Shown here: positions 18,247 through 28,315 of the stretch, piece by piece
Layout: every line of letters begins with the position of its first letter
Numbering within the stretch: position 1 is the first letter of the stretch
NCBI GenBank assembly: GCA_963838035.1
Contig: CAWIPM010000005.1
Location: forward strand, 1-64,000
Origin: CAVVNN01 sp963838035
GTDB taxonomy: Bacteria > Actinomycetota > Thermoleophilia > Solirubrobacterales > 70-9
Direction: 5' to 3'
DNA length: 64,000 nucleotides
Notes under the pieces: generated by a model
The model's input: the letters and a program-made list of their open reading frames with translations, nothing else
Databases searched by the model: none
What the model was told of the DNA's origin: nothing
Position numbers and translations under genes: made by a program

Positions 18247-21200
18247 ATGCCTCTCCATCTGATCCACGGTCCCCCCAACTCCGGCCGCGCCGGCCTCGTT
18301 CGGCGGCGGTTCACCGCAGCGCTCGACCTCTCCCCGTCCTGGTCGTGCCGACCCTCGACGACGTCTTCGTGTTCGAGCGCGAGCTGTCTGAGGGGGGCGC
18401 TGCGCTGGGCGGCTCGGTGATGACCTTCGGGGCGATGTTCAGGTTGGTGGCGACCGCGGCGGGCTCGCCGCCGTCCGCGGAGCTGACGCCGGCCCAGCGC
18501 CTGCGCGCGGTCTCGGTCGCGATCGAGGAGCGGCGAGCCGGCCTCGGGCCGCTGCGGGGGGCCGCGGCCCGGCCGGGGTTCCCACTCGCCTTCGAGCGCC
18601 TGCTCGAGGAGCTGCAGGCGACGGGCGTCGAGCCCGACGCTGTCGAGGCCGCCGCCGCGACGTTGGAGGGCTCCGCCTATCTGAGCGACCTCTCGAGCCT
18701 CTACCGAGGGTACGTCGAGGTGCGCGACCGCCTCGGCCGAGTCGACTCTCACGGAATCGCCCGTGAGGCGATCGCCCTGCTGCGGGACTCCGGCGACTTC
18801 TGGGAAGGACGGCCACTCTTCCTCTACGGGCTCGACGATCTCACCCGCAACCAGTTCGAGCTGATCGCGGCGCTCTCGGCGGTCGCCGAGGTGACGGTGG
18901 CGCTCCCGTACGAGAAGGGACGGGCAGCGCTCGCCGCCCGGGCGGCGCTGCTGGAGCAGCTGCGGGCCGGGGTCGGTGTGGCAGAGGAGAGCGAGGCCGA
19001 CGCCGACGCCGGAAACACCCCGAACCCGCTCCTCTTCCACCTCGAGCGAAGCTTCGGCGACCTCGACCCCGACCGGCGACCGGTCGGCGACGGGCTGGCG
19101 CTGCTGCGCTCCGCCGGTGAGCGGGGCGAGGCCGAGGCGATCGCGGTCGAGGTGGCGAAGCTGATCTCCGGGGGGTCGGACCCCGCCGAGATCGCGATCG
19201 TCCTGCGCGACCCCGCGCGCCGCGGCTCGCTGATCGCAGAAGTGCTCGAGTCCTATGGCGTGCCGACGGCGCTCGAGGCCGAGGTTCCGGTCGCCGGGAC
19301 CGCGGTTGGCGGCGCGTTGATCGCGCTGCTCGAAGCGGAGTTCGGCGGCGGGCGGGCGAGCGACCTGCTGCGCTTCCTGCGCGGGCCGTCGGGCGTCTCG
19401 CCGCGGAAGGTCGACTGGTTGGAGCGAGCCGTGCGCCAGGGGCGGATGCAGACCGCCGCGGAGGCGCTCGAGCTGTGGCAGGACCCTCCCTTCGACCTGG
19501 CGCGGGCCAGGGAGGCAGCGGCCCGCTTCCCCGCCGAGCTGGCGGAGGAGATCGGGCGCCTTGCGACGACGATGGCCTCCCGCCCCCTGCGCGACGGGGA
19601 GGACGGGCCGCGTCCGGGCGCCGGCGACGGGCTGGAGCTGAGGGCTGCGGCGGCGATCTCCGGGGCGCTCGCCGAGCTGAGCGAGCTCGACGGGCTCGCT
19701 CCTCGCGCCGAGGACCTTGCCGCGACGATCGCCCGCCTCGAGTTCCGCGCCTGGAGCGGCCCGGTCGAGGGGCGGGTTCGGATCGCCAGTCCCTACCGGC
19801 TGCGGGCCGCCCGCTTCGATCACGTCTTCGTCGCCTCGCTGCAGGACGGCGAGTTTCCCCGCCGCGACCGCGGCGCCGATCCCTTCCTCTCCGACCGCCA
19901 ACGCGCAACGCTCGGCCTCGACCCGCGCCAGGACGCCGACGCCGAGGAGCGCTACCTCTTCTATGTGTGCCTCTCGCTGGCGCGGGAGCGGCTCTTCCTC
20001 TCCTACCGCGACAGCGACGAGAACGGCGCCGCGACGGCACGCTCACCACTGCTCGACGACGTTCGCCGCCTGCTCGAGCCGCCCCCCGGCGGCGGCCTCG
20101 CCGACCCGGTCGAGGAAGCGATCACACGCGGGCGTGACCTGGCGCAGGTGGTGCACGCGGTCACCGACGCGCCCTCAGAGGACGAGCTTGCCCGCGCGAT
20201 CGCCGCTCGCGGAGCGGGTGAGAGCCCTGCGACGGCACTCGCCGCGGCAGGCGCCGGCGGCGAGGCCTCCGCCAGGGTGACCGCCCGGATCGAGGCGGCG
20301 CGGGCCGCCGAGGCAGCATCCCGCGCGCCGGGACCGCTGGCGAACCCCGCCGTGATCAAGGCGCTGTCGGAGGTGCCCGCCTACGGCGGTACGACCCTGG
20401 AGGAGTTCGACCTCTGCTCCTACCGCTGGTTCGCTGGGCACGAGCTCGACCCACAGCCGCTCGACCCTGCGCCGGAGCCGCTGATTCAGGGCGGCCTCAT
20501 GCACGCCGCGCTCGACCGCCTCTATGGGGAGCGCCCCGGGGGAGACCCCCTCCCCCGCCCTCGCTCGCTCGCCGCCTGGACACGGCGCGGGAAGGCGCTG
20601 GTGGCAGAGCTGGCGGCCGAGCGGGGCCTCGGCAGGCACCCGATAGAGAGGGCGATGGTGCGCCGGGTGGAGAGCCTGCTGAGCCGGTTCCTCGGCGAGG
20701 AGGCCGAGCGCGAGACGGGCGTCTTCGAGCCGTGGCTGCTGGAGGCGACGTTCGGCGAGCAGGAGGGCAGCGAGCGGCCGGTCCTCGAGCTGGGCGGCTG
20801 GGGGCTGCACGGAGCGATCGACCGCGTCGATCGCTCCCCCGACGGCCGTGCGCTGGTCCTCGACTACAAGCTCTCCGCCTCGGTCACCCCGGGCGGCAAG
20901 TTCGAGGAGCGGTCGAAAATGCAGCTCCCGCTATACCTGATCGCCGTCGCCGAGCACTGGGAGGCAGAGCCGGTGGCGGGCCTCTACCACCCGCTGCGCG
21001 CAACCTCGGTGCGGCGACCGCGCGGCGTCGCGCTCGAGCAGGCGGCCGACGACCTCGCCTCCTACCGCCTCTACGACACCGACGTCGTGGGCAACGAGGA
21101 GTTCGAGGCCATGCTCGATGAGTCGAAGGAGCGCGCAGGCGCGATCGTCGCCCGCATGCGGACCGGCGACATCCGCCGCGATCCGGGCCCCCGGCAGGGC

Positions 21201-21305
21201 CTGCGGGGCCACGACGTATGCCCATCCTTCTGCGAGTTCGCCCCGATCTGCAGGCGCGACCGGGCGCCGGCCATGGAGGAGGACGAGGAGGCGGAGGAAC
21301 GATGA
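18247..21305 (+). CDS. addB: AddB-like subunit of the AddAB/AdnAB double-strand-break nuclease (one frameshift near the start)
   Basis: A protein of about 1,018 residues that, with AddA, resects DNA ends for recombination. The helicase part is degenerate, as is usual for AddB. The C-terminal PD-(D/E)xK nuclease has LVLDYKLSASVTPGG and an iron-sulfur cysteine set: FDLCSYRWF before it and VCPSFCEFAPIC at the end. The true start is probably ATG 18247, which gives LHLIHGPPNSGRAGLVRRRF, a P-loop-like opening; that frame joins the main frame by a one-base change in the C-run near 18335. The main frame alone, open from 18153, would have an arginine-rich, non-family N-terminus. The stop overlaps the addA start as ATGA. 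Confidence 0.8.
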
Positions 21306-24300
21306 GCCGGCACTCCCCGACGCCCGAGCAGGAGGCGGCGATCCGTGCCTCCGGGCGCGACGTGCTGCTCGAGGCGGGAGCGGGAACCGGCAAGACCGGG
21401 GTGATGGTCGACCGCTACTGCCGGCTGGTCTGCGACGAGGAGGTCTCCCCCGATGCAGTGCTCGCCTTCACCTTCACCGACAAGGCCGCGGCGGAGCTGC
21501 GCCAGCGGATCGCCGTGGGGCTGGCGGCCCGTGCCGAGGCGGGGTCCGAGCGGGCGCAGGCGCTGCTCGGCGTGTTCGGCGGCACCTGGGTGACGACGAT
21601 CCACGGCTTCTGCAACCGGTTGCTGGCCGGCCACCCGGTCGCGGCGGGGATCGACCCCCGCTTCCGAGTGCTCGACGTGCCCGAGGCCGAGCGGGCGGCG
21701 CGCGAGGCGTTCGACGAAGCGCTGGAGAGGTTCCTGGCCGAGGGCGACGAGTCTCGGGAGGACACGGTCGCCGCGTACGGGATCGACGGCCTGCGCGCGC
21801 TGGTCTCCGGCGTCCACGCAGAGCTGCGCAGCCGCGGCGCCGCCAAGCCGCGGCTGCCTGAGCCGCCAACGCCCGACCCGGCCGCGGCGCTCACCCGCGC
21901 CGCGGAGGTCGCCGCCGCGACGCTGGAGGAGCTGGGGCCGAGCGACTCCAAGCGGGAGCTGCTCGAGCGGGCGCTCGCAGTGCTCACGGACACCGGCGGC
22001 AGCCCGCCGCCGCTGGACCGCCTGACCGCGCTGCGGACAGACAGCAAGGCGAAGAGCATGACCGCCTACCGCGGGGCGATCGACGCGGCGGTCGCCCGCA
22101 CCGCCGAGGCCGGAGAGGGTGGCATCGCCTACCGCCACGTGGGGACCCTCCTCGAGCTCTTCTCCAGCTGTTTCGAGACGGCCAAGGCCCGCCGCTCCGG
22201 CGTCGACTTCGAGGACCTGCAGATCCTCACCGCCCGCCTGCTGGAGCGGAGCGATGCCGGCGTCGGCTACCGCTCGCGCTTCAGCCATCTGCTCGTCGAT
22301 GAGTTCCAGGACACCAACCGGCTGCAGCTGCGCCTGATCGAGGCGCTGCGCGGGCCGCAGGCCGAGCTGATGGTCGTCGGCGACGAGCGCCAGTCGATCT
22401 ACGGCTTCCGCCATGCCGACCTCGACGTCTTTCGCGAGCGGCGGCGCGCGGCAGAGGAGAGCCCCGACGTCGAGGCGATGGAGCTGAGCGGCAACTTCCG
22501 CTCGCGGCCGTCGCTCGTCGGCGCGGTCAACGCGATGGCCGGGAAGCTGTTCGGTGCCGAGCATTTCCGCCCGCTGCGTGTCGGCGCTATCCCCGGGAAG
22601 GACGCCCCGCCGGGCGACGGGCCCCCGGTCGAGCTGCTGCTGACCGCGCGCGACGGCTGGGACGCAGACGGGATCGATCTGGAACCGGCGATCGACGGTT
22701 CCACTCCGCTGCACAGCCTCGCCGAGGCCCGCGCCGTCGCCGAGCGGCTGCGCGGGCTGGCCGACTCGGGGGTCGACCGCGGCGAGATGGTCGTGCTGCT
22801 TCGCGCCTTCACGCATCTCGACGCCTACGAGGACTCGCTGGAACGAGCCGGCCTGAGCCCCTACGTGGTCGGCGGGCGCGGCTACTGGTCCCAGCAGCAG
22901 GTCGCCGACCTCTGCGCGCTGATGGCGACCGTCGCCAACCCGCTCGACGACGCGGCGCTGTTCGGCGCCCTCGCCTCCCCCGCCTGCGGGGTTGCCCCGG
23001 ACACGCTCTGGCTGCTGCGGGCCGCAGCGGGCAAGCGGCGCTGCGCCTGGCCGGCTCTCGAGCGGGCCGTCGGCCTCGGCGAGGGCGAGCTGCTCATGCC
23101 GGAGTGGCTGGAGCAGATCCCCGAGCCCGAGCTTGCCCTGCTTCGCCGCTTCGCCGAGACGGTCGCCGGGCTGCGGGAGCGCGGCACACGCCTCTCCCTC
23201 GCCGGCCTCCTCGACGCAGCGGTGACCGAGACCGGGTACGACCTCGCGGTCCTCACACGCCCCGCCGGCGAGGCCCGCTTCGCCAACATGCGCAAGCTGA
23301 TGCGGCTCGCGACGGAGTTCGAGTCGCGGGAGGGACGCGACCTGCGCGGGCTGCTCGACTTCCTCGCCGCCCGCGCCGAGAGCGGCGGCGACGCCCAGGC
23401 TGCAACGGCCGCGGAGGGACACGACGGCGTGCGGATCATGACCGTCCACAACGCCAAGGGGCTGGAGTTCGACGTCGTCGCCGTGCCCGACCTCTCACGC
23501 AGCCTGCTGGCCGGCTCACGCCAGCCGCTGCTCTCGATCGGCCGCGGAGAGGAGCCGCGTGTCGGCATGCAGCTACGCCGGCTCGGCGCGAGCGCACTCA
23601 ACCTCTACTCGCATGCCGAGCTCTGCGAGGAGCAGAAGCAGCGCGACTCCGATGAGGGCCTGCGGCTCTTCTACGTGGCGGCGACGCGGGCGCGAGAGCG
23701 CCTGATCCTCAGCGGAGTCGTGAAACCCGAGGCCGGCGGGAATGCGAAGCCGGGAACAGCGGTGGTCGAGCGGATCGCCGACACCTTCGGCATCGACCGC
23801 GAGCGGGACTCGATCGTGCCGATCGAGTCGCCACAGCCTCGCGCCGGCCTCGAGGCGCGCTTTGCTCCCTCCGAGATCGCCGTCCAGGTGAACCTCCCCT
23901 CACCGGAGCGGGCGGCGGAGCTGAGAGAGAGGAGGCGGGAGGCGGGCGCGACACATGAACTCGGCGAGGGCCCGGCGCCCCTGCTCGAGCGCCGCCCCCC
24001 GATCGTCCCCGCCCGCCCCCTCTCCTACACAGCGATCTCCGCCTACGAGGAGTGCCCCTACCGCTTCTACATGGAGCGCGTGCTGGGACTGGACGGGCGC
24101 GACCGCAGTCCTTCCCGCAGTTCGGGAACAGGCGGCACCGGCTCGGCGCGGGAGATGGGGGAGGCGCGCGGCGCCGCGGTGCATGCGCTGCTCGAGTGGA
24201 GCCAGGCGAATGGGTGGCGCAAGCCACCCGAAGAGCTGGCGCGACGTCATGCCCTGGCCGCCGGCCTCGACCCCGACGCCGGCGAGCTCGTAGGCGAGCT

Positions 24301-24835
24301 GCTGGCGCCCGTTCACGGATGGCTCGGCTCGCGCCTGCTCGAGGAGCGCGTGGCGCCGGCGGGGGCGGCGGTGCGGGCCGAGGTTCCCCTGCTGCTCGGC
24401 GTCGCCGGCACCGTCCTGAGGGGATCGATCGACCTGCTGGTCGAGCGCGAGGGCGCTGCGCCGCTCGTCGTCGATTACAAGACCGATTCCCTCGGCGACG
24501 CCGGGCCGGCTGAGCAAGCGGCCCGTTACGAGACGCAGCGCTCGATCTACGCCCTCGCGGTGGCGGAGTCCCGCGGCGTCTCGGAGGTCGAGGTCGCCTA
24601 CGTCTTCCTCGAGCGAGCGGACGAGCCGCAGGCAGCCGTCCTCGGCCTCGGCGAGCTGGACGCCGCCCGTGAGCGGCTCGGCGCGGTCATCTCCCGCATC
24701 GGCGCCGGCGAGTTCCCGGTGGCCACACCTGAGCAGCGAAGCTGGGCACTGTGCGGCGGCTGCCCCGCCCTCAGGCGGCTGTGCTCGGGCCCTGCTCCAG
24801 CTTCGCCGCCAACTCGTCCAGCCTCAGCTCCTTGA
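21302..24835 (+). CDS. addA: UvrD-family helicase-nuclease, AddA/AdnA-like
   Basis: A 1,177-residue superfamily 1 helicase fused to a nuclease. Walker A AGAGTGKTGVM lies at residues 25-35, FTFTDKAAAELRQRI (Ia) near 60, LLVDEFQDTN (II) near 331, VVGDERQSIYGFRHAD (III), ELSGNFRSRP (IV), IMTVHNAKGLEFDVV (V) and LFYVAATRARERLIL (VI). The nuclease domain at about 900-1177 has VVDYKTDSLGDAGP and a cysteine set, EECPYRFYMERV and LCGGCPALRRLC. Cysteines of this kind in both subunits resemble the mycobacterial AdnAB type more than the Firmicutes AddAB. The final 20 residues are proline-rich and overlap the convergent xseB by 65 bases, so the real stop may be earlier if a base is wrong there. Confidence 0.9.
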   Translation: MSRHSPTPEQEAAIRASGRDVLLEAGAGTGKTGVMVDRYCRLVCDEEVSPDAVLAFTFTDKAAAELRQRIAVGLAARAEAGSERAQALLGVFGGTWVTTIHGFCNRLLAGHPVAAGIDPRFRVLDVPEAERAAREAFDEALERFLAEGDESREDTVAAYGIDGLRALVSGVHAELRSRGAAKPRLPEPPTPDPAAALTRAAEVAAATLEELGPSDSKRELLERALAVLTDTGGSPPPLDRLTALRTDSKAKSMTAYRGAIDAAVARTAEAGEGGIAYRHVGTLLELFSSCFETAKARRSGVDFEDLQILTARLLERSDAGVGYRSRFSHLLVDEFQDTNRLQLRLIEALRGPQAELMVVGDERQSIYGFRHADLDVFRERRRAAEESPDVEAMELSGNFRSRPSLVGAVNAMAGKLFGAEHFRPLRVGAIPGKDAPPGDGPPVELLLTARDGWDADGIDLEPAIDGSTPLHSLAEARAVAERLRGLADSGVDRGEMVVLLRAFTHLDAYEDSLERAGLSPYVVGGRGYWSQQQVADLCALMATVANPLDDAALFGALASPACGVAPDTLWLLRAAAGKRRCAWPALERAVGLGEGELLMPEWLEQIPEPELALLRRFAETVAGLRERGTRLSLAGLLDAAVTETGYDLAVLTRPAGEARFANMRKLMRLATEFESREGRDLRGLLDFLAARAESGGDAQAATAAEGHDGVRIMTVHNAKGLEFDVVAVPDLSRSLLAGSRQPLLSIGRGEEPRVGMQLRRLGASALNLYSHAELCEEQKQRDSDEGLRLFYVAATRARERLILSGVVKPEAGGNAKPGTAVVERIADTFGIDRERDSIVPIESPQPRAGLEARFAPSEIAVQVNLPSPERAAELRERRREAGATHELGEGPAPLLERRPPIVPARPLSYTAISAYEECPYRFYMERVLGLDGRDRSPSRSSGTGGTGSAREMGEARGAAVHALLEWSQANGWRKPPEELARRHALAAGLDPDAGELVGELLAPVHGWLGSRLLEERVAPAGAAVRAEVPLLLGVAGTVLRGSIDLLVEREGAAPLVVDYKTDSLGDAGPAEQAARYETQRSIYALAVAESRGVSEVEVAYVFLERADEPQAAVLGLGELDAARERLGAVISRIGAGEFPVATPEQRSWALCGGCPALRRLCSGPAPASPPTRPASAP

Positions 24836-25028
24836 GGCCCTCGCCGACGGCGTCCAGCTCCCCGGCGCAGTAGGTGACGAGCTCGCGACCCTCACCGCAG
24901 AGGTCGAGGGTCTCGCGCAGGCCGGCCTGACCGGAGTCGAGCCGGTCGATGATCTCCTCGAGACGGCCGACCGCGACCTCGTAGGACTCAATCTCCGGTT
25001 TGCTCTGGTCTGGCTCTGATTCGCCCAT
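24771..25028 (-). CDS. xseB: Exodeoxyribonuclease VII small subunit
   Basis: An 85-residue helical subunit that binds the large subunit XseA to form exonuclease VII, which degrades single-stranded DNA. SYEVAVGRLEEIIDRLDSGQ is the family signature, followed by LRETLDLCGEGRELVTYCAG. The start chosen is ATG 25028 (MGESEPDQ); a longer form from 25052 lies inside xseA and adds non-family residues. The start overlaps the end of xseA by 41 bases, the common xseA-xseB arrangement. The 3' end overlaps the 3' end of addA on the other strand. Confidence 0.9.
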   Translation of the reverse strand: MGESEPDQSKPEIESYEVAVGRLEEIIDRLDSGQAGLRETLDLCGEGRELVTYCAGELDAVGEGLKELRLDELAAKLEQGPSTAA

Positions 25029-26319
25029 CGGCAAAGCGCAGACTAATCTCATCCACGGCGCGCGCCTTCTCAGCGCTGGTCAACGGCTCGCCATCGACCG
25101 TCTCCGCCAGCGCGTAGCCACGCTCCAAGGTCCGTTCGGGGTCGTGGGCGCGGAGAGCCACCTCGGCGCGCCGCAATGCTTCGCGCCGCCGGTCCATCTC
25201 TGGCCCAACTGCCCGCCGATGCGCCCGCTCCAGCACGACGAGGGCAAGGCGCCGCTGGTATGAGAGACGCTCGGCGACGCCGCGCTCGGATGCGGCGCGG
25301 ATCTCACGTGTCTTCTGGCTAAGGGCGAGTCGCTCGCGGCGCAGGGCGCGCCCTGGCCCGCGGGCCAGGGCGGCCAGGTGGGGCGTGCGGGCGCGGACAG
25401 CGGCGGCGGCGGCCCGACTCAACGCGGCGACGGCACGGTCAAGACCGGAGCGGGCCGCCACGCAGTCGAGCGGGACCACCGCCTCGGCGGCGTGGGTAGG
25501 GGTCGAGCAGGCGTCCGCGGCGACATCGTCGATCAGGGTCGAGTCGCGCTCGTGGCCAACCGCGCTGACCACGGGCACGCGCAACATCGCCACGGTGCGG
25601 CAGAGCGTCTCGTCGCAGAATGCCCAGAGGTCGGCGAGGCTGCCGCCGCCGCGGGTGACGACGATCGCCTCGACCTCCGGACGAGCCGCGAGATCCTGGA
25701 TAGCCGCGGTGATGGCCGGCGCGGCATGGCGATCCTGGACCGGCGCGAAGGCCCAGACGACCGTGCCCGCCCAACCGCGACGGGCAAGCCCGGCCAGGAG
25801 GTCGCGCCGTGCGGCGCCGGCCTCAGAGGTCACCACCCCGATCGTGCTCGGCAGCAGCGGCCGCGACAGCTGCTTCTGCAATGCGAACAGGCCCTCGGCG
25901 CGCAGTTGCCTGCGCAGCGCCTCCAGCCGGGCCATCAGGTCGCCCTCCCCGGCGAGCCGCACGTGGGTCGCGCGAAAGGCAAAACCGGGCGAGGACTGGG
26001 CGCCGCCGGGGTAGTAGTCGGGTCCACCGGCGACCACCACCTCGGCCCCGTCGCGCAGCGAGCCCGCCGGCAGCCCCGCCTTCTCGAACTCGTTGAGCCA
26101 GATCGCACACGGAACCGCTCCCTCGCCGTCGCGTAGCTCGAAGTAGACCTGCACCTTGCTGCGGCCGACCCCGGTGACCTCCCCGATCAAGAGCACCCGC
26201 GCTCGCCGGCGCAACTCCTCCTGCAGCTTGCGCGCATAGCGGCCGACGGGGAAGGGCCCTGGTAGGTCGGGGTCGGGCGCCCCGCCACCGTCAGCCGGCG
26301 ATATCGCCTCCCGCTCCAC
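24988..26319 (-). CDS. xseA: Exodeoxyribonuclease VII large subunit
   Basis: The catalytic subunit of exonuclease VII, about 443 residues. The N-terminal OB-fold domain (LLIGEVTGVGRSKVQVYFEL) is followed by the catalytic core TIGVVTSEAGAARRDLLAGL, VVTRGGGSLADLWAFCDETL and PVVSAVGHERDSTLIDDVAA, then a coiled-coil stretch (RREALRRAEVALRAHDPERT) and the ending LERGYALAETVDGEPLTSAE. All are family hallmarks. The start is uncertain: GTG 26319 gives a normal N-terminus just downstream of the HxlR gene stop, while GTG 26361 would overlap that gene by 31 bases. It is cotranscribed with xseB and probably with the HxlR gene. Confidence 0.9.
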   Translation of the reverse strand: MEREAISPADGGGAPDPDLPGPFPVGRYARKLQEELRRRARVLLIGEVTGVGRSKVQVYFELRDGEGAVPCAIWLNEFEKAGLPAGSLRDGAEVVVAGGPDYYPGGAQSSPGFAFRATHVRLAGEGDLMARLEALRRQLRAEGLFALQKQLSRPLLPSTIGVVTSEAGAARRDLLAGLARRGWAGTVVWAFAPVQDRHAAPAITAAIQDLAARPEVEAIVVTRGGGSLADLWAFCDETLCRTVAMLRVPVVSAVGHERDSTLIDDVAADACSTPTHAAEAVVPLDCVAARSGLDRAVAALSRAAAAAVRARTPHLAALARGPGRALRRERLALSQKTREIRAASERGVAERLSYQRRLALVVLERAHRRAVGPEMDRRREALRRAEVALRAHDPERTLERGYALAETVDGEPLTSAEKARAVDEISLRFADGRIRARPEQTGD

Positions 26320-26330
26320 GGTACGCGAGG

Positions 26331-26675
26331 CTACTCGGAGCGCTTCCAGCGGCGGGCCCACAACCGCAGCTCGCCGATCGCCGGCCCCAGGTCGGCGCCT
26401 TTCTCGGTGAGCGAGTAGGTGACCCGCACAGGCGATCCGGCCTCCACCTCCCGCTCGACGACCCCCGCCTCCTCCAACTCGCGAAGCCGCTGGGAGAGCA
26501 ACCGATCCGAGAGCCCGGGCACAGCCCTGGCGAGCTCACCGAAGCGCTGCGGCCGATCGATCAAGGCGCAGACGATGGCTCCGGTCCAGCGTTTTCCAAT
26601 CAGCTCGATCGCGGCATGGAAATGAGGGCATACCCCAGGGGCGGACTGCTCTTGGCCGATGGATGTTGCCGCCAC
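26331..26675 (-). CDS. HxlR-family winged-helix transcription regulator
   Basis: A 114-residue DNA-binding protein of the HxlR/MarR-like family. It shows CPHFHAAIELIGKRWTGAIV, then RFGELARAVPGLSDRLLSQR (recognition helix), LRELEEAGVVEREVEAGSPV and VTYSLTEKGADLGPAIGELR. The cysteine just before PHF is the residue that senses electrophiles or oxidants in relatives such as YodB. It lies directly upstream of xseA and divergent from a small gene at 26818, with a 142-base gap that probably holds its operator. The regulated gene could be either neighbour. Confidence 0.85.
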   Translation of the reverse strand: MAATSIGQEQSAPGVCPHFHAAIELIGKRWTGAIVCALIDRPQRFGELARAVPGLSDRLLSQRLRELEEAGVVEREVEAGSPVRVTYSLTEKGADLGPAIGELRLWARRWKRSE

Positions 26676-26817
26676 GTTGAGTCAGCTTACTGAACGTAAG
26701 TGCTGGCTCGCGGGGGCGGAGCGGCCTTGGAGGTCGCAATCGGGTGGTTGGACTATGTTCGCCCGGAGTCACAACCAGGCACGGCATGGGTTTCCCCTGC
26801 TCAGAAAGGATGGCGGC

Positions 26818-27063
26818 ATGGCAATCGACACGAGCAAGGCCGGACAGCAAATCGCAGCGCAGATGGAGGCGATCGAGAAGGACTTCGAGGACAAAGAGGG
26901 CTACCAGCTTGGCGCGATCATCACCATCGTCGGGATCGAGGGGCCAGAGGGGTCGCACTTTCGAATTCGCCACAACGTCGGCAACCCCGCCCTTGCCCTT
27001 GGGGCGATGCGGTTGGCCGAACACCAGTGGATTGAATTCATGCACCGGGGGGCTGCGGAGTAG
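26818..27063 (+). CDS. Small conserved hypothetical protein
   Basis: An 81-residue protein that I do not recognise. The start ATG 26818 has GAAAGGA at a good distance upstream. The sequence opens with a helix (MAIDTSKAGQQIAAQMEAIE), then a beta segment (YQLGAIITIVGIEGPEGSHF) and a final helix (LALGAMRLAEHQWIEFMHRG). No signal peptide or membrane segment is visible. It is divergent from the HxlR regulator and convergent with marP, so it may be the target of that regulator. Its frame is open upstream to 26659, but there is no better start. Confidence 0.5.
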   Translation: MAIDTSKAGQQIAAQMEAIEKDFEDKEGYQLGAIITIVGIEGPEGSHFRIRHNVGNPALALGAMRLAEHQWIEFMHRGAAE

Positions 27064-27111
27064 CCGGCCGGCCGGCCACCGCTCCCTCGGGCTCACCCGC
27101 AGGGAGCTACG

Positions 27112-28254
27112 TCAACCCGTGCAGGGCCCGGTGTCGACCAGGGAAGCCGTCCTTCGTAGGGCAGGGGCGATGAGGTCGTTGGGGACCGCAAAGCCGCCGG
27201 CGGGACCGTCGGTCGTGGCGGCGAAGACGGTGCCGAGGACGCGGCCGCGGGAGTCGACCATCGGGCCGCCGGAGTTGCCGCTGCGGACCGCGCCGCGCAG
27301 AGAGCTGATCGAGCGGCGTATCGGGCCCTGGCCGTAGGAGTCGTCGCTGATCACCTCGCGGGTGTCGCCGAACCGGGCGGGAGCGGCGTCGTAAGGACCG
27401 TTTTCGGGGTAGCCAAGCACCGCGCCGGCGGTCCCGCGGGCTGGTTCGCGAACCATCGGCAGCGGCGCCAGCCGCGCGTCAACCCGCAACAGGGCGAGAT
27501 CGTCGTGCGGGTTGTAGTAGACCGGCGTCGCCGGCAACGAGGAGCCATCGGCGGTCGCCACGGTCGTGTCGCTCTCGCCGGCGACGACGTGCGCGTTGGT
27601 GACCACGAGGTCCGGCCTCACCGCCCAGCCCGAGCCCTCCAGACCAAGGCCACAGGCGGTTCCCAGCACCCGCACGACAGAGCGACCGGCACGGACCACG
27701 TCGGGGTCGGAGGGGACCGCCCCGTCTGGTGGCGCCACGGGAGTGGTGGGCCCGACTATCGCGGGCGCGGGGTCGACCCTGTTCAGCGCGTTCAGCACCG
27801 GTCCCGTCGGCGGCAGCACGTCGTTGAGGCTGCGCAGGATGACCGAGCGCTGCACGTCGGCCCGCAGGCGCGCCGTCCCGGGTGCGTGAAGCGCGACGGC
27901 GCCGAAGACCCAGACCAGGCCAAGGGCAACAGAGGCGACCAGCGCCGCGCCGCCCGCCCCGTCGGCAAGGTGAAGCCCGCGCCGGCGGATCAGCCGCTCC
28001 CGCAATCCCAGCGCCAGGCTCTCCAGGGTCACCGCGACCAACGACCCCGCCAACAGCGCCCCGAGGGCGGCGAAGAGCGGGGCGTAGGGCGAGTCCGCGC
28101 CCCTACTCAGCACCAGCGGGCCGATCCGGCTCCCCGCGAACGCCCCGCCGGCAAAGCCGAGCAGCGTCAGCGCTCCGACGATCAACCCCTGCCGGTAGCC
28201 CCAGGCGCCCAGCGCCAAAGTGAAGGCGACTATCCCCCAGTCGAGAACGGACAC
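27112..28254 (-). CDS. marP: MarP-like membrane serine protease (CvpA domain plus trypsin-like domain)
   Basis: A 380-residue inner-membrane protease. Residues 1-120 form four hydrophobic segments of the CvpA/colicin V type (DWGIVAFTLALGAWGYRQGL onward). Residues 190-375 are a chymotrypsin-fold protease outside the membrane with His222 in VTNAHVVAGES, Asp252 in HDDLALLRVD and Ser338 in SGNSGGPMVD. This layout is that of mycobacterial MarP, which keeps the cell alive under acid stress by activating a peptidoglycan hydrolase. Cysteines at 201 and 378 may form the stabilising disulfide known for MarP. It is divergent from a penicillin-binding protein gene, so both neighbours act on the cell wall. 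Confidence 0.85.
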   Translation of the reverse strand: MSVLDWGIVAFTLALGAWGYRQGLIVGALTLLGFAGGAFAGSRIGPLVLSRGADSPYAPLFAALGALLAGSLVAVTLESLALGLRERLIRRRGLHLADGAGGAALVASVALGLVWVFGAVALHAPGTARLRADVQRSVILRSLNDVLPPTGPVLNALNRVDPAPAIVGPTTPVAPPDGAVPSDPDVVRAGRSVVRVLGTACGLGLEGSGWAVRPDLVVTNAHVVAGESDTTVATADGSSLPATPVYYNPHDDLALLRVDARLAPLPMVREPARGTAGAVLGYPENGPYDAAPARFGDTREVISDDSYGQGPIRRSISSLRGAVRSGNSGGPMVDSRGRVLGTVFAATTDGPAGGFAVPNDLIAPALRRTASLVDTGPCTG

Positions 28255-28315
28255 GTGGTAAATGGAAGCAGGCCGCGGCGACCGGCGCCCGAGCCCTTCA
28301 CTACCTTTTCTCGAA

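Noticed and set aside
17646..19901. 751-codon minus-strand frame extending the gene at 17646-18101
   Set aside because: Only the last 151 codons look like protein; the rest is antisense to addB.
21071..23449. Long minus-strand open frame of 792 codons inside addB/addA
   Set aside because: It is antisense to clear helicase coding sequence, with arginine, glutamine and leucine-rich composition typical of GC-rich shadow frames.
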